Shown in pieces: positions 1-8,106 of a stretch of 10,185 nt of DNA. The translations under genes and the position numbers were made by a program. The notes under the pieces are model-generated. The model saw nothing but the letters and a program-made list of their open reading frames with translations, did no database searches and was not told the origin of the DNA. This DNA comes from Caryophanales bacterium (GTDB lineage Bacteria; Bacillota; Bacilli; Alicyclobacillales; SLC66), in NCBI GenBank assembly GCA_027341705.1, contig DAIELO010000024.1, positions 1-10,185 on the forward strand, in the 5' to 3' direction. Position 1 is the stretch's first letter; every line of letters begins with the position of its first letter.

Positions 1-398
1 ACCACCACAGGTACCAGTGAACTTAGCATGACGTTCATGCCACTGGTCGCAAACCCAAAGATCAGCGCCAATCCAAGCAGCCCAACAGGGGTGAGAGCAT
101 GCAAGGGGGTTAAGATTGCAAGAATTCCCGTTACCGTCACTTGTACGAGCGCAGTCCACACCATCAGTCGCCGTCTGTCCATGATGTCCGAAAGCACACC
201 CGCGATCGGAGCGCCGATGATGTTGGGAATGAGTGTTGCAAACATCATGGCTCCCGACCATGTGGAGGAGTGGGTCAGCGCATAAGCCTGCCAAGTTACC
301 ACGAGCGTAAACGTCCATGAACCCGTATTGACAAGTGTAGTAATGAACCAAAGCCAGCGATAATTTTTAATGGTAAAAGAGTTTAATATACTTATCAT
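1..398 (-). CDS. MFS transporter, N-terminal part (cut by window edge)
   Basis: This is the first 132 codons of a major facilitator superfamily permease; the rest lies beyond the left edge. The start is the ATG at 398-396, preceded 7 nt upstream by GAGGAG, a strong ribosome binding site. The N-terminus (FTIKNYRWLWFITTLVNTGSW, broken here at residues 8-28) resembles EntS/MFS_3-type exporters, which usually begin with a short charged stretch before helix 1. Hydrophobic segments lie at about residues 15-36, 48-68, 78-99 and 104-125. The loop between helices 2 and 3 carries MFS motif A, GVLSDIMDRRR (residues 67-77), with the conserved Gly, Asp and basic residues. The substrate cannot be told from this part; drug or siderophore export is a family-level guess. 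It lies 128 nt downstream of jetD on the same strand with no clear terminator between, but it has its own candidate regulatory region. Confidence 0.85.
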   Translation of the reverse strand, partial: MISILNSFTIKNYRWLWFITTLVNTGSWTFTLVVTWQAYALTHSSTWSGAMMFATLIPNIIGAPIAGVLSDIMDRRRLMVWTALVQVTVTGILAILTPLHALTPVGLLGLALIFGFATSGMNVMLSSLVPVV

Positions 399-442
399 GT
401 CTAGGCTCCTCGATACTGCAATTCAAATTATCGATACCATAC

Positions 443-468
443 TTACCACAAATTCAAGATTACCACAA
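443..468 (-). promoter_or_regulatory. Direct repeats upstream of the MFS gene, possible operator
   Basis: Two identical copies of TTGTGGTAA (minus strand) lie at 460-468 and 443-451, with a 17-bp period, 45-70 nt upstream of the MFS start. Same-phase repeats of this size are typical of activator or repressor half-sites, and they overlap the place where a promoter is expected (TTGAAT at about 452-457, AT-rich GATAAT near 428-433, spacing longer than ideal). No regulator gene lies next to it. The role is inferred. Confidence 0.3.
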
Positions 469-526
469 TTGAATCAATGTTATTTGACGTTTTGGTGTTG
501 AAATTTGATTGTAGCTTTCACCATCG

Positions 527-1831
527 TTATAGCAAAATCGCTTCTTGTTCCAACGTACCGCCTATTTCCAAAATCTTTTCCAAAAGCGGGTGAGCCCAAC
601 GATATTTTTCATTTTCAAGCAACCTCTTTAATTTATCACGATATATAGATTCAAACGGTTCAACCAGATCTGCGAATTTATCCAAAAGTTCCGGGTTCAT
701 TCGCCACGGCTGAACCTCAGGCCAACAGGTGTTCTGAAGATGCTGGAGGATGAGAATGCCGCCGTAATCAAGGTCTCCCCAATGTTGAAATGTGGGTGGC
801 ACCGAACTATTGTGTTCAGCATATGAACGCAAGAGGCGGATAAATCTTCGTTGACCGGGACTGGCAAAGCCGCCTAAATAGATCACAAGTTCGTCCTGCC
901 GACGTTCATTACGCACATAGAAACGATAATTCGCTTTATTTTCAATCGTAAGAATGCGTGATACCGGAAGGTTCAGAATTTGGATCTGTCCTACATCCGC
1001 TGAGTCAATAGCTAACCCGTATGGAAAAATGTTGGTATCGACGATCGAGTTTTGGTGGTCGTACTGAAAACGAATGGGTCCGCAAAATGCGATATCCTCA
1101 TGAGCAGTTTCGATCCCGACCTCGCGTAGCAGCACGGAGTCGTCGTTGATGGCATCCGGATCAAAAATTTCATCGAAACGCCAAGAGTACTTGCGGAGAA
1201 GTCTTACTAGGTAAGGCTGTACTTGCCTCTCAAATAATTTGCTATGTCCGAGATACCGCTTGGAAAATAGGCGCATCGGCAAGATTTCCTGATCTTTTTG
1301 CACTAAACCTATCAATGAGTTTAATAACAACTGCCGCATTTTCGGCTCGTCAGGGATCAAGCTAGACGGAATTTTACCCCGCAAATGCACTACAGTAGCT
1401 AATTCCGTAGCCCAGGTATGTAGCCACTGCCACGTTTCGGGTACTTCATTGTCTGTAACCGCGCGCAGCCAGTTCTCCATTTCCACAGTGAAATCATTCA
1501 ATTCTTCCAGGAGTGAAATTCGCTGTAGATACGAGTAAACTTGATCGATGCAGTCCCACTGGAGATACACTTTATCTAAGATATTGCCTTTTTCAAATTT
1601 GACCCAACGAAGTTCGATCAATCCCTTGTCGGCCAAATGAATTAATTCAACATGCAGGGCTTGGCGCATCTCGGGATCCATCTCGCCACTTTTGTAGCCC
1701 TGCATCACAGCGTCCGTCAGGCTTAATTGAACCCTCTGCATGGAAGGTTTTCCGCTTCGGAACGACACACTATTCTCATATTTATCCATCAACTGTGTAA
1801 GGATTTGCTGCGCCAAGGATTCGCCATCCAT
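527..1831 (-). CDS. jetD: Wadjet system nuclease subunit JetD (TOPRIM)
   Basis: JetD is the nuclease of the Wadjet plasmid-defence complex. Characterised JetD proteins are dimers related to the topoisomerase VI/Spo11 A subunit and cut circular DNA once the JetABC motor stalls. The 434-aa protein has an N-terminal winged-helix-like region (residues 5-95) that differs in appearance from the DUF3322 of type I, a helical middle part, and a C-terminal DUF2220/TOPRIM domain from about 285. The likely metal-binding residues are visible: E297 in TIENKANY, D353 and D355 in HWGDLDYGG, and E428/E430 in GTLEQE near the C-terminus. All are in the expected order, so the enzyme looks active. The ATG follows the jetC stop directly (TAAATG, no gap) and has only a weak purine-rich site (GAGATGAG), so translation is probably coupled to jetC. 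It is the last gene of the jet operon. Residue assignments are by motif, not by structure. Confidence 0.9.
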   Translation of the reverse strand: MDGESLAQQILTQLMDKYENSVSFRSGKPSMQRVQLSLTDAVMQGYKSGEMDPEMRQALHVELIHLADKGLIELRWVKFEKGNILDKVYLQWDCIDQVYSYLQRISLLEELNDFTVEMENWLRAVTDNEVPETWQWLHTWATELATVVHLRGKIPSSLIPDEPKMRQLLLNSLIGLVQKDQEILPMRLFSKRYLGHSKLFERQVQPYLVRLLRKYSWRFDEIFDPDAINDDSVLLREVGIETAHEDIAFCGPIRFQYDHQNSIVDTNIFPYGLAIDSADVGQIQILNLPVSRILTIENKANYRFYVRNERRQDELVIYLGGFASPGQRRFIRLLRSYAEHNSSVPPTFQHWGDLDYGGILILQHLQNTCWPEVQPWRMNPELLDKFADLVEPFESIYRDKLKRLLENEKYRWAHPLLEKILEIGGTLEQEAILL

Positions 1832-4800
1832 TTATCTCATCTCTTTCGTTTCAGGTTCGAACAGTTCGACGCGCGTTTGTGATTTGATGCGCTGAACCAC
1901 GAGGGTTCGGTCCACGAGCGGAACGATGTCTGCGATTTTTTCCGTGGGTGCCGACAGAATGACTTGTAGTTTCAGGTCGCGAACCAATTGGATGCTGTCA
2001 CGGATGCGTTGATGATCCATCTTGCTGTACGCTTCATCAAACATGATCAGACGCAGTGTATTGTTGAATCCGGGTTGGTTGACTCGGTAGGTCTGGACAA
2101 AGGATGCGAGTACCGCAATATAAAAGGGCGTTTGGGTCTCGCCACCTGATTTTTTGGCAATTACCTTTGAGAGGCGTGATTCGCGGCCTTCTTCATCGCG
2201 TACGATAAGATCAAAGTCCAAATAGGTTCGATAATCCGTGAATTTCTGTAAGTTACGTTCCAACTCGGTTTGCACGGCGGGATCCCGCTCGTCGACGTCG
2301 ACAATATGGCGAAACAGTTCTTCGATGACCGCCCCGTGTTTGTCGAGGAATGCTTGTGAAAAAAGGCTTCGACCCTCTAGCAACAGGTCGTCCATAATCA
2401 TCCTGTAAAACGGCTCGTACTGAGGCTTTGTTGCCACCTTAAATTGATATCGTTCGCGTCCGCCAAACGACACCTCACGTAGCGCGTGGTTGAGTTCCTT
2501 AATCTGTTGATCCACGGTGTCAATATTGCTACGCAACCGATTGATGAAGTCCTCTTGAAATTGGATCTGGGCTCGTTCCCTGGCCTCACGAATCTGGTCG
2601 GCGTACTCGGTTAACCGGGTTTTCTGCAGCGTTTTTAACTCCTCCGCGTATACCTCGTTATCTGGCCGTTGAATATCGAAACCGGCACCAAATTCACGAT
2701 TGTAGACTTCTCGTTGACGCAAAAGTTGAATTTGCGCTTCTTCTACGTGCTTTTTTTCAGTCGTTTGCTGTCGACGGAAGCTGATCAGAATGTTCTCCGG
2801 GCTACCGAGCCGTTTCAACTCCTGTTCATAGTGCGGGTTCATATCCGCAGCATATAACGGATCATATCGCGAAGAAATAATCAGTTGCTGATCTCTCACT
2901 GCATCTTCTGCAACGGGAATTGCTACCTGTAATAGTTGCTCTTGTGCTTTGGTGAGCTTGCCTTGCTCAGTATTCAACTCCTGGATCTGTTTGTCCTTTT
3001 CCTGCAATTTCAAATCACATGCGCGGATTTCATCGTCGATTTGTTGTATGCGAGTGAGATCCAACCGCCCGAGTTCATTGATCACCGCTTGGTATTTACG
3101 GTGCAATTCGGGCAGTGTTTCAACCGATTTGAGGAAGTCCACAGCAGCCTCCCACTCAGATTGCGACGGACTGGCCACAGCGGCCAATTCAGCCAATATG
3201 ACCAGTCTCGGTCTGAAACTGTCCAGAAATTTTTGCACAGTAGTAAACCGATTGGTTGTCTTTTCCAACTGCTGGGTGATCGCATGTTTGCCGATGTATA
3301 ATGTGTCCCAGCGGACGGGATTGATCTGCCTGGCGACGAAGTTTTGATAGAGCATACCATTGCGGGTGATGCCTGTACGGTGTTTCCGTAGTTCATCGAC
3401 ACTGTCGCACTTCATCACACGCCCGAGCAGATAATCCGCATAGGCCTGCGCGTAAGAGTTATCCGTTTTGATCTCTTCCGCGAGCGATCCGGGCAGCCGT
3501 ACAGGTTCCTCTGCCATCACTTTGGCGATGTCCACAAGACCCACATCAAATAGTTTGTGGTCATGCTTAGCTGCATCGTAAAGTCGCAGCGCCTCATCGA
3601 ACCTTTCTGGCGGCACAATCAGGTAAAAACGCTGCGTGTGCAGGTAGCCTTCAATCGCCTTTTGCCATTCTCGATTCTGAATGTCGAGCAGGTCGGCGAA
3701 GATGTGCACTTCCACCGTGCGGCCGCCTTCAGACAGGCCTGTTTCCAAAACGTTTTTGAGTCCCAATACTTTGGCATCGTACTGTTTAATTCCGCGACGC
3801 AATTGGGCAATGGCGTGTTGCAAATCTTCTGATTCTTGTGTCCATTCCTCCGTCGTGTTACGCAATAAGTGCTGACTGTCACGTAACAAATTAGACGCAT
3901 TTCGTAAACGTTCAGCAGCCTCACGCAGTATTTCAGGATCTGCTGCCGACGGGATGTCAGGACTCAGTAGTTGATAAGCCTTCCACTCGGCTGGTCTTGG
4001 CCAGTTGGATAAAGCATCCTTCACCCTCTGCGATGCGTCGTGGCAGAGTGGTGCTAGGCGCAATAGTTGGGCTTCTGGTCGTGCCGGGTCTTTTGACTGG
4101 ATGGTTGCGGAGGCAGTGAATGGCTCCTCCGGCATCCATTCATCTGTTTCTACAAGTTTGCGTGCGACCGCTCGCCAGCGTTCCCCGTGATCAACAAGAA
4201 ACTTGTCCTGTCGCTCACCGTCTCTACGGATTTGTGCAAATTCAGCATCTAGGAGTGACTTGTCCTTTTCTAACCACTGTTGCCGTTGGTATTCCGTAGA
4301 GTTTGCTCGTTCCGTGAGTAGCTCGTCGCGCAAATCCTGCACTGTTTTGCGCTGGTCTGTTGTTACGCGAAGCTTTTCATCAAGCTGGAGCGCATCCTGT
4401 TCAGCGCGCGCAAGTTGCGCATGCAACTCGTCGATGCGCTGATTCTGTGCAGTCAAGTTCGCCCGGTCAAACAGATAATCGTAAAGCTTGACATTAGCTG
4501 TGGCAGCCTCCATGCCTTGATATGTCGCATCCATCTCGCTAAGCGCCTGCACACGCGCTTCGACGACGTGCAATTCCTCTTCCATTCGGCGGTAATGCCT
4601 GATGTTTTCACGCATATCGTCAATGTCCAGATGCACACTAACATCGCACACGAATTCTGAAATGAAACCGGAAATGTCCATGATGGGGGAAAAAGGGACT
4701 GCTTTACGAAATAATTGGAAATACTTCTCTTTTAAAGTCCCCATGCGTGACCGGAAGACCTCTTGATAGCGTTTGTTGGTGACGAACATTTCGAAACCGT

Positions 4801-5278
4801 GATTCCGCTTTTGTCCCCAAGCACTTAGCGCTTTAATATCCAGAGGAATCCCATCATGGATAAAGTGAAAGTCGGGGAGTTCCTCCATGAGTGAAAAAAA
4901 CCGTCCATCTTGTTTGCCATCCGGTATGCTATCGAATACGATACCGAAACAGAACGGTTTTTTTCCATGCTCGTCTGTAAATTCCAGCACAATATAGGAA
5001 GTGAACTGACCATCCCGCAGGTTAATGACTCCTACACCCTCCTGCTCGCCGATCTCCCCGCGCAAATAGCCCTTCAATGTGCGCTTTGAATTGTCGTTGG
5101 CCGCCTTATTAAAGAAGTGCCCAGTTGTGTCACCAAGAAGGACGAGTTGTAATGCGTCCAGGATGGTCGACTTACCTGCTGCATTTTTGCCGGTAAGGAA
5201 AGTGACGGGGGAGAACTCGATAAGTTCATGCTCGATATAGTGCCATTTCACGAGCAGTAAGCGACGCAATAGTTTCAT
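1832..5278 (-). CDS. jetC: Wadjet SMC-like ATPase JetC
   Basis: JetC is the MukB-like SMC motor of Wadjet: ATP-driven dimer engagement powers DNA loop extrusion on plasmids. The 1148-aa protein shows the full SMC plan: an N-terminal head half with Walker A GKNAAGKST (residues 30-38), coiled coil from about 220 to 500 rich in Glu, Gln, Arg and Leu, a globular hinge at about 510-670, a returning coiled coil at about 680-980, and a C-terminal head half with the ABC signature KSGGETQ (SGGE at 1044-1047) and Walker B LIMFDEA (D1081, E1082), followed by the D-loop SKMD. The length is usual for JetC. The start ATG overlaps the jetB stop as ATGA, with AGGAGG 7 nt upstream inside the jetB acidic tail codons. 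No motif is missing. RecF/SbcC-like ATPases share the head motifs, but the neighbours make JetC the clear choice. Confidence 0.93.
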   Translation of the reverse strand: MKLLRRLLLVKWHYIEHELIEFSPVTFLTGKNAAGKSTILDALQLVLLGDTTGHFFNKAANDNSKRTLKGYLRGEIGEQEGVGVINLRDGQFTSYIVLEFTDEHGKKPFCFGIVFDSIPDGKQDGRFFSLMEELPDFHFIHDGIPLDIKALSAWGQKRNHGFEMFVTNKRYQEVFRSRMGTLKEKYFQLFRKAVPFSPIMDISGFISEFVCDVSVHLDIDDMRENIRHYRRMEEELHVVEARVQALSEMDATYQGMEAATANVKLYDYLFDRANLTAQNQRIDELHAQLARAEQDALQLDEKLRVTTDQRKTVQDLRDELLTERANSTEYQRQQWLEKDKSLLDAEFAQIRRDGERQDKFLVDHGERWRAVARKLVETDEWMPEEPFTASATIQSKDPARPEAQLLRLAPLCHDASQRVKDALSNWPRPAEWKAYQLLSPDIPSAADPEILREAAERLRNASNLLRDSQHLLRNTTEEWTQESEDLQHAIAQLRRGIKQYDAKVLGLKNVLETGLSEGGRTVEVHIFADLLDIQNREWQKAIEGYLHTQRFYLIVPPERFDEALRLYDAAKHDHKLFDVGLVDIAKVMAEEPVRLPGSLAEEIKTDNSYAQAYADYLLGRVMKCDSVDELRKHRTGITRNGMLYQNFVARQINPVRWDTLYIGKHAITQQLEKTTNRFTTVQKFLDSFRPRLVILAELAAVASPSQSEWEAAVDFLKSVETLPELHRKYQAVINELGRLDLTRIQQIDDEIRACDLKLQEKDKQIQELNTEQGKLTKAQEQLLQVAIPVAEDAVRDQQLIISSRYDPLYAADMNPHYEQELKRLGSPENILISFRRQQTTEKKHVEEAQIQLLRQREVYNREFGAGFDIQRPDNEVYAEELKTLQKTRLTEYADQIREARERAQIQFQEDFINRLRSNIDTVDQQIKELNHALREVSFGGRERYQFKVATKPQYEPFYRMIMDDLLLEGRSLFSQAFLDKHGAVIEELFRHIVDVDERDPAVQTELERNLQKFTDYRTYLDFDLIVRDEEGRESRLSKVIAKKSGGETQTPFYIAVLASFVQTYRVNQPGFNNTLRLIMFDEAYSKMDHQRIRDSIQLVRDLKLQVILSAPTEKIADIVPLVDRTLVVQRIKSQTRVELFEPETKEMR

Positions 5279-5982
5279 AAGATCTCCTCCTCTTCCAACT
5301 CTTCATTTTGAAAGCTATCCTCGTCATCCTCATCCGTAGCACTCTCATCCCTATTTTCCCGATCCTCAAAAAAACCTTCTGTAAATTCTCCTTCAGCAAA
5401 TCGGGAAAATAGATTGTTGATCCGTTCGTCAGACACGGCCAGTGTGATCGTAGGATAGATCATCCAGCGGCTTTCCGCATCCAGGGTAGTCCCCTGGACT
5501 CTCGCAACAATCGACCATTTGCGCAAACGGTTGAAAGCGGATTGCAACTGGTCATTCGTTAACCGCTTTTCCAACAAACCTATCGTATTCAGTTTGCCGA
5601 CAATTTCACGGAGGGGGACAACGATCTCACGGCGCATTGAGGCCGTTTCCATCTGCTCCTCATAAACGAGGCGCAGGGCGTATAATAGGTAAGTTGTGGG
5701 TTTATCCACTTTTATTTTGTTTCTTTCGTACTTGTTGTAAATGGCGATGACGCCGTGGCGACCATCGGATTGGATCTCAAAACCGCTTACCGTCAGGTAC
5801 TTCTTGAGAAGTTGCAAATGGCGCTCTGCAAACCGGTAATCGCGATTTCCGACTACTCGGTGCTCCTTTGGCTCCCAAACATCGCGGACTAGAAATGTTT
5901 GTTCAAAAAGCTGGCTCACCAAACGTGAAAACTCTTCCTTATCCTTTTCTGTCAGTTGCGAATACAGTTCATGCCAATCCAT
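5275..5982 (-). CDS. jetB: Wadjet subunit JetB (DUF4194, MukE/KITE-like)
   Basis: JetB is the small winged-helix KITE subunit that binds the JetA kleisin and helps hold DNA, equivalent to MukE or MksE. The 235-aa protein has a first winged-helix-like region at about residues 15-90 (containing FLVRDVW, DYRFAERHLQLLKKYL and FEIQSDGRHGVIAIY), a second at about 95-185 (TYLLYALRLVYEEQ, then LLEKRLTNDQLQSAFNRLRKW and MIYPTITLAV), and ends in a very acidic tail from about residue 198 onward, rich in Glu and Asp. The body matches the DUF4194 pattern. The ATG overlaps the jetA stop by one base (TAATG) and is preceded by GAGGGG. The 3' end overlaps jetC by four bases. This identification rests partly on position between jetA and jetC. 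Confidence 0.88.
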   Translation of the reverse strand: MDWHELYSQLTEKDKEEFSRLVSQLFEQTFLVRDVWEPKEHRVVGNRDYRFAERHLQLLKKYLTVSGFEIQSDGRHGVIAIYNKYERNKIKVDKPTTYLLYALRLVYEEQMETASMRREIVVPLREIVGKLNTIGLLEKRLTNDQLQSAFNRLRKWSIVARVQGTTLDAESRWMIYPTITLAVSDERINNLFSRFAEGEFTEGFFEDRENRDESATDEDDEDSFQNEELEEEEIL

Positions 5983-7523
5983 TAGCAGACCCCTCTCTGA
6001 ACAAAGGTCATGATAGGGATGCGGTATCCGTTAACGGTGATGGTTTCGTGCTTCTCATCCCATTCAATGTCGTAAGGCATTTCCGGTTCGTCAGAACGGA
6101 TGACAGCCATGATCACGCGCAAAAAATCATCAAACTCCAATAAACGCATGTCACCGGATGTCAATTTGCCAGCACTGTCCATTTGGCTGCGGATATACTC
6201 TGCGATCCGCTGTTGTGAATACAAAGCGTTCATGCGTTCAATCAGTTCCTTTGCTTCTGCGCGAAATATGACGTCATCCTCCGTTTTTGGTTGCTGCACA
6301 GGTTGCGGTTTTCCCCGCTTGCGTTGGGTAGGCTCAGTATAGAGCGCATTTGGATCCAGATAGCGAACTTGGTAAATGGGCAACGTCCGCATTGCTTCCA
6401 GAAGTGGCGAGTCCGCATCACTCTGCAGTTTTGGTAGCGCCCGCAATAGTTGGATTAGTTTCCCTTTGATGTCCCTGTCTGATCTGAGCAGATATTGCAG
6501 GCGTTCCACCGACGCACGGTTGTAATTCGCGTTTCGTTTGTCGATCTCTTTTAGCAGGTCGTCCAGAGATTCAAATGTATCGGAGATGAACACAATGCGC
6601 TGCACGATATCGCTTCTCACGCCCCCCTCATCAATTTCACCGCGTTGCCCTCGATAGGATCCAGCCATGAGTTCAAGAAGGCTCGGCGTCACTAGCCAGG
6701 AGCGCAGAATTTCCAAGATGCGCGGGCGAAATCGATAGACGCTATCAATCGTTTTGAGCGGGTGATATGCGGCAATCGCGACAGACAATTGATAGCTGTC
6801 AAAGTGTTCCGAGAGCAGATCGTGAATCTCCTCCCGCAGATGAAGGTTCTGGTAGAAGGAATGAATATTATGCAATAGCGCTTGTAGGTTTTCGCGTAGC
6901 AATACGGTGTTCTCATAAGCTGACTGCAACCCTTGGTACATGAATTCGTCCCGGTCGTCATTTGCCGTGCGCAGGTTGGAGTAGACATTATATACAAATG
7001 CGTTATAGCGCTGTTGGGTCGGCTCTACAATGTTATAAAACGCATCCAATAGAATGCTTGCATACTGAGGGACAATCAACGTTTCGTCGAGCCCGCTTCC
7101 ATCCGTCAGTGATTGTAACCAGCCTGTCTCGATGAAGCGGCGGATGAGCGCATGTGCCCGGCCAGACAACGTATTGAAATTGCTCTCGTCAAATGAACTA
7201 GACTGAAGAGACTCATAGAGGTCCATCTGGTCGCCAAACGGGATATCCGTTCGAATTGGAGATGTGCTACGTTCGTGTTGTATGGGAACATCATTCTGAT
7301 CGTTTATCTCGTTTGCAGTGTCGATCAATTCTTCGTCTGTCAACCCATACAAGTCTCGTTCCATCTGACTGATCAGATAGGTGACCAAATCGGATCGGGA
7401 AAAATTGAGTTCCCTTTGATAGCACTCCCGCAAAACCATCAGCGCGTGAAAATAAATCACTCGATTGGGTGCTGACAGGATTGAAAATAAGTTAGGTTTG
7501 ACGATATCGAATAGATTTTGCAT
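5982..7523 (-). CDS. jetA: Wadjet kleisin subunit JetA
   Basis: JetA is the kleisin that bridges the JetC heads and carries JetB, comparable to MukF/MksF. The 513-aa protein has an N-terminal winged-helix region (about 20-160, including VIYFHALMVLRECY and TGWLQSL), a long helical middle region (about 170-370), a short basic, Pro- and Gln-rich linker at about 396-415 (QRKRGKPQPVQQPK) and a C-terminal domain (415-513) that would bind a JetC head. It resembles the JetA family formerly called DUF5716 and not the DUF3375 of type I Wadjet, so I assign the operon tentatively to type II. The ATG has AGGTAGGT 6 nt upstream. It is the first gene of the operon; the three genes after it overlap or abut, which is usual for subunits made in fixed ratio. 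The type assignment is less certain than the subunit identity. Confidence 0.88.
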   Translation of the reverse strand: MQNLFDIVKPNLFSILSAPNRVIYFHALMVLRECYQRELNFSRSDLVTYLISQMERDLYGLTDEELIDTANEINDQNDVPIQHERSTSPIRTDIPFGDQMDLYESLQSSSFDESNFNTLSGRAHALIRRFIETGWLQSLTDGSGLDETLIVPQYASILLDAFYNIVEPTQQRYNAFVYNVYSNLRTANDDRDEFMYQGLQSAYENTVLLRENLQALLHNIHSFYQNLHLREEIHDLLSEHFDSYQLSVAIAAYHPLKTIDSVYRFRPRILEILRSWLVTPSLLELMAGSYRGQRGEIDEGGVRSDIVQRIVFISDTFESLDDLLKEIDKRNANYNRASVERLQYLLRSDRDIKGKLIQLLRALPKLQSDADSPLLEAMRTLPIYQVRYLDPNALYTEPTQRKRGKPQPVQQPKTEDDVIFRAEAKELIERMNALYSQQRIAEYIRSQMDSAGKLTSGDMRLLEFDDFLRVIMAVIRSDEPEMPYDIEWDEKHETITVNGYRIPIMTFVQRGVC

Positions 7524-7571
7524 TTGTTTACCTACCTAGTGAGTGACATGGTTATTTTAGTATTCTGAATT

Positions 7572-7600
7572 CTATTTTACTCTTTTAGCAGGATTATCAA
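7572..7600 (-). promoter_or_regulatory. Candidate promoter of the jet operon
   Basis: On the minus strand TTGATA (7600-7595) could be a -35 box. Two -10 candidates lie downstream: AAATAG (7577-7572, spacing 17) and TAAAAT (7579-7574, spacing 15). Neither is close to consensus. The site lies about 50-75 nt before the jetA start and just upstream of the recombinase remnant on the opposite strand. A weak promoter would suit a defence operon, but this is inference. Confidence 0.35.
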
Positions 7601-7603
7601 ACA

Positions 7604-7782
7604 GGGTTCAACGCTTTTTCCGACAACCCGATCGCCGATTGTTTACGGGACTATACGGTGATGCTCTTGCTGCTTGAAACCGGTATTCGCATTTCATAGT
7701 GCATCGGCATTCGCTTGCCAGCATCAACTTGAAAGAGGACATCATGCTTATCCACGGGAAAGGCACCTAACAGCGACTTTGC
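7604..7782 (+). pseudogene. Decayed tyrosine recombinase (integrase) fragment
   Basis: Reading the plus strand gives a recognisable piece of the catalytic domain of a XerC/D-type tyrosine recombinase: RDYTVMLLLLETGIRIS, then CIGIRLP, then INLKEDIMLIHGKGT, then QRL. This matches the family pattern RDY..mllLLeTGiRisE..gIrl.DInl....i.i.GKG.KqR, and the Arg of TGIR is the first catalytic Arg of the family. The reading frame is broken three times: TAG at 7697-7699 where Glu (GAG) is expected, a one-base loss at about 7721-7722 where PDIN is expected (CCA GC ATC AAC), and TAA at 7768-7770 where Lys (AAA) is expected. No N-terminal domain and no C-terminal HxxR...Y part are visible. It is a dead remnant of an integrase or resolvase and marks an old mobile element beside the jet operon. 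Confidence 0.7.
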
Positions 7783-7859
7783 TTATGCATCATACCCATA
7801 ATCAACTATGTTAATATAGTTAAAGCTGTAATTACCTTGAAAGGCGTGAGGTCAATATA

Positions 7860-8055
7860 ATGAAGGAAACAACCAAGGTGTTATTGGTATCACATAGATT
7901 TGGACGGATATGATAACACGGCTATGGTAGAACAATTGCGAGTGATTAGCAAAAACCGTATTGATTCTCCTATGAGACGTAAAGGGAAAATTGCGACAGT
8001 TGAACTTACCGATCTAACAAAGATCGATGCCGAAATCAAACGAATGTACACATAG
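7860..8055 (+). pseudogene. Truncated, frameshifted MazF/PemK-like toxin remnant
   Basis: An ATG at 7860-7862 with GAGGT seven bases upstream starts MKETTKV and then meets a stop at 7911-7913. Shifting one base near 7881 gives an open frame to the TAG at 8053-8055: YWYHIDLDGYDNTAMVEQ, followed by LRVISKNRID and a charged tail ending DLTKIDAEIKRMYT. The VEQLRVISKNRI segment and the helix after it resemble the C-terminal part of MazF/PemK endoribonuclease toxins, where EQ(I/L)R.I...R(I/L) precedes the last helix. YW.HIDLD could be the N-terminal strand of the same fold, which would imply an internal deletion of roughly 50-60 residues as well as the frameshift. No antitoxin gene is seen next to it. 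The family call is by pattern recognition only and could be wrong; that it is broken is clearer. Confidence 0.45.
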
Positions 8056-8072
8056 ATCGATAACCTATTGAT

Positions 8073-8100
8073 TTGACAAGTAAGACGTTCGAGTTATAAT
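8073..8100 (+). promoter_or_regulatory. Consensus SigA-type promoter
   Basis: TTGACA at 8073-8078 and TATAAT at 8095-8100 are both perfect consensus hexamers, with 16-bp spacing. Transcription would start near A8107, exactly where the sequence shared by the two RNA-like units begins. No start codon with a ribosome binding site follows closely, so the product is most likely a short untranslated RNA. Confidence 0.75.
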
Positions 8101-8106
8101 AAAAAT

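Noticed and set aside
28..285. Plus-strand open frame of 85 codons at the left edge
   Set aside because: It is antisense to the MFS transporter frame, which has a ribosome binding site, transmembrane segments and motif A; the plus-strand product has no recognisable features.
2398..4660. Many open frames of 60-130 codons on both strands inside jetC
   Set aside because: All overlap the SMC coding frame, have low-complexity or Cys/Ser/Arg-rich translations typical of shadow frames, and lack ribosome binding sites.
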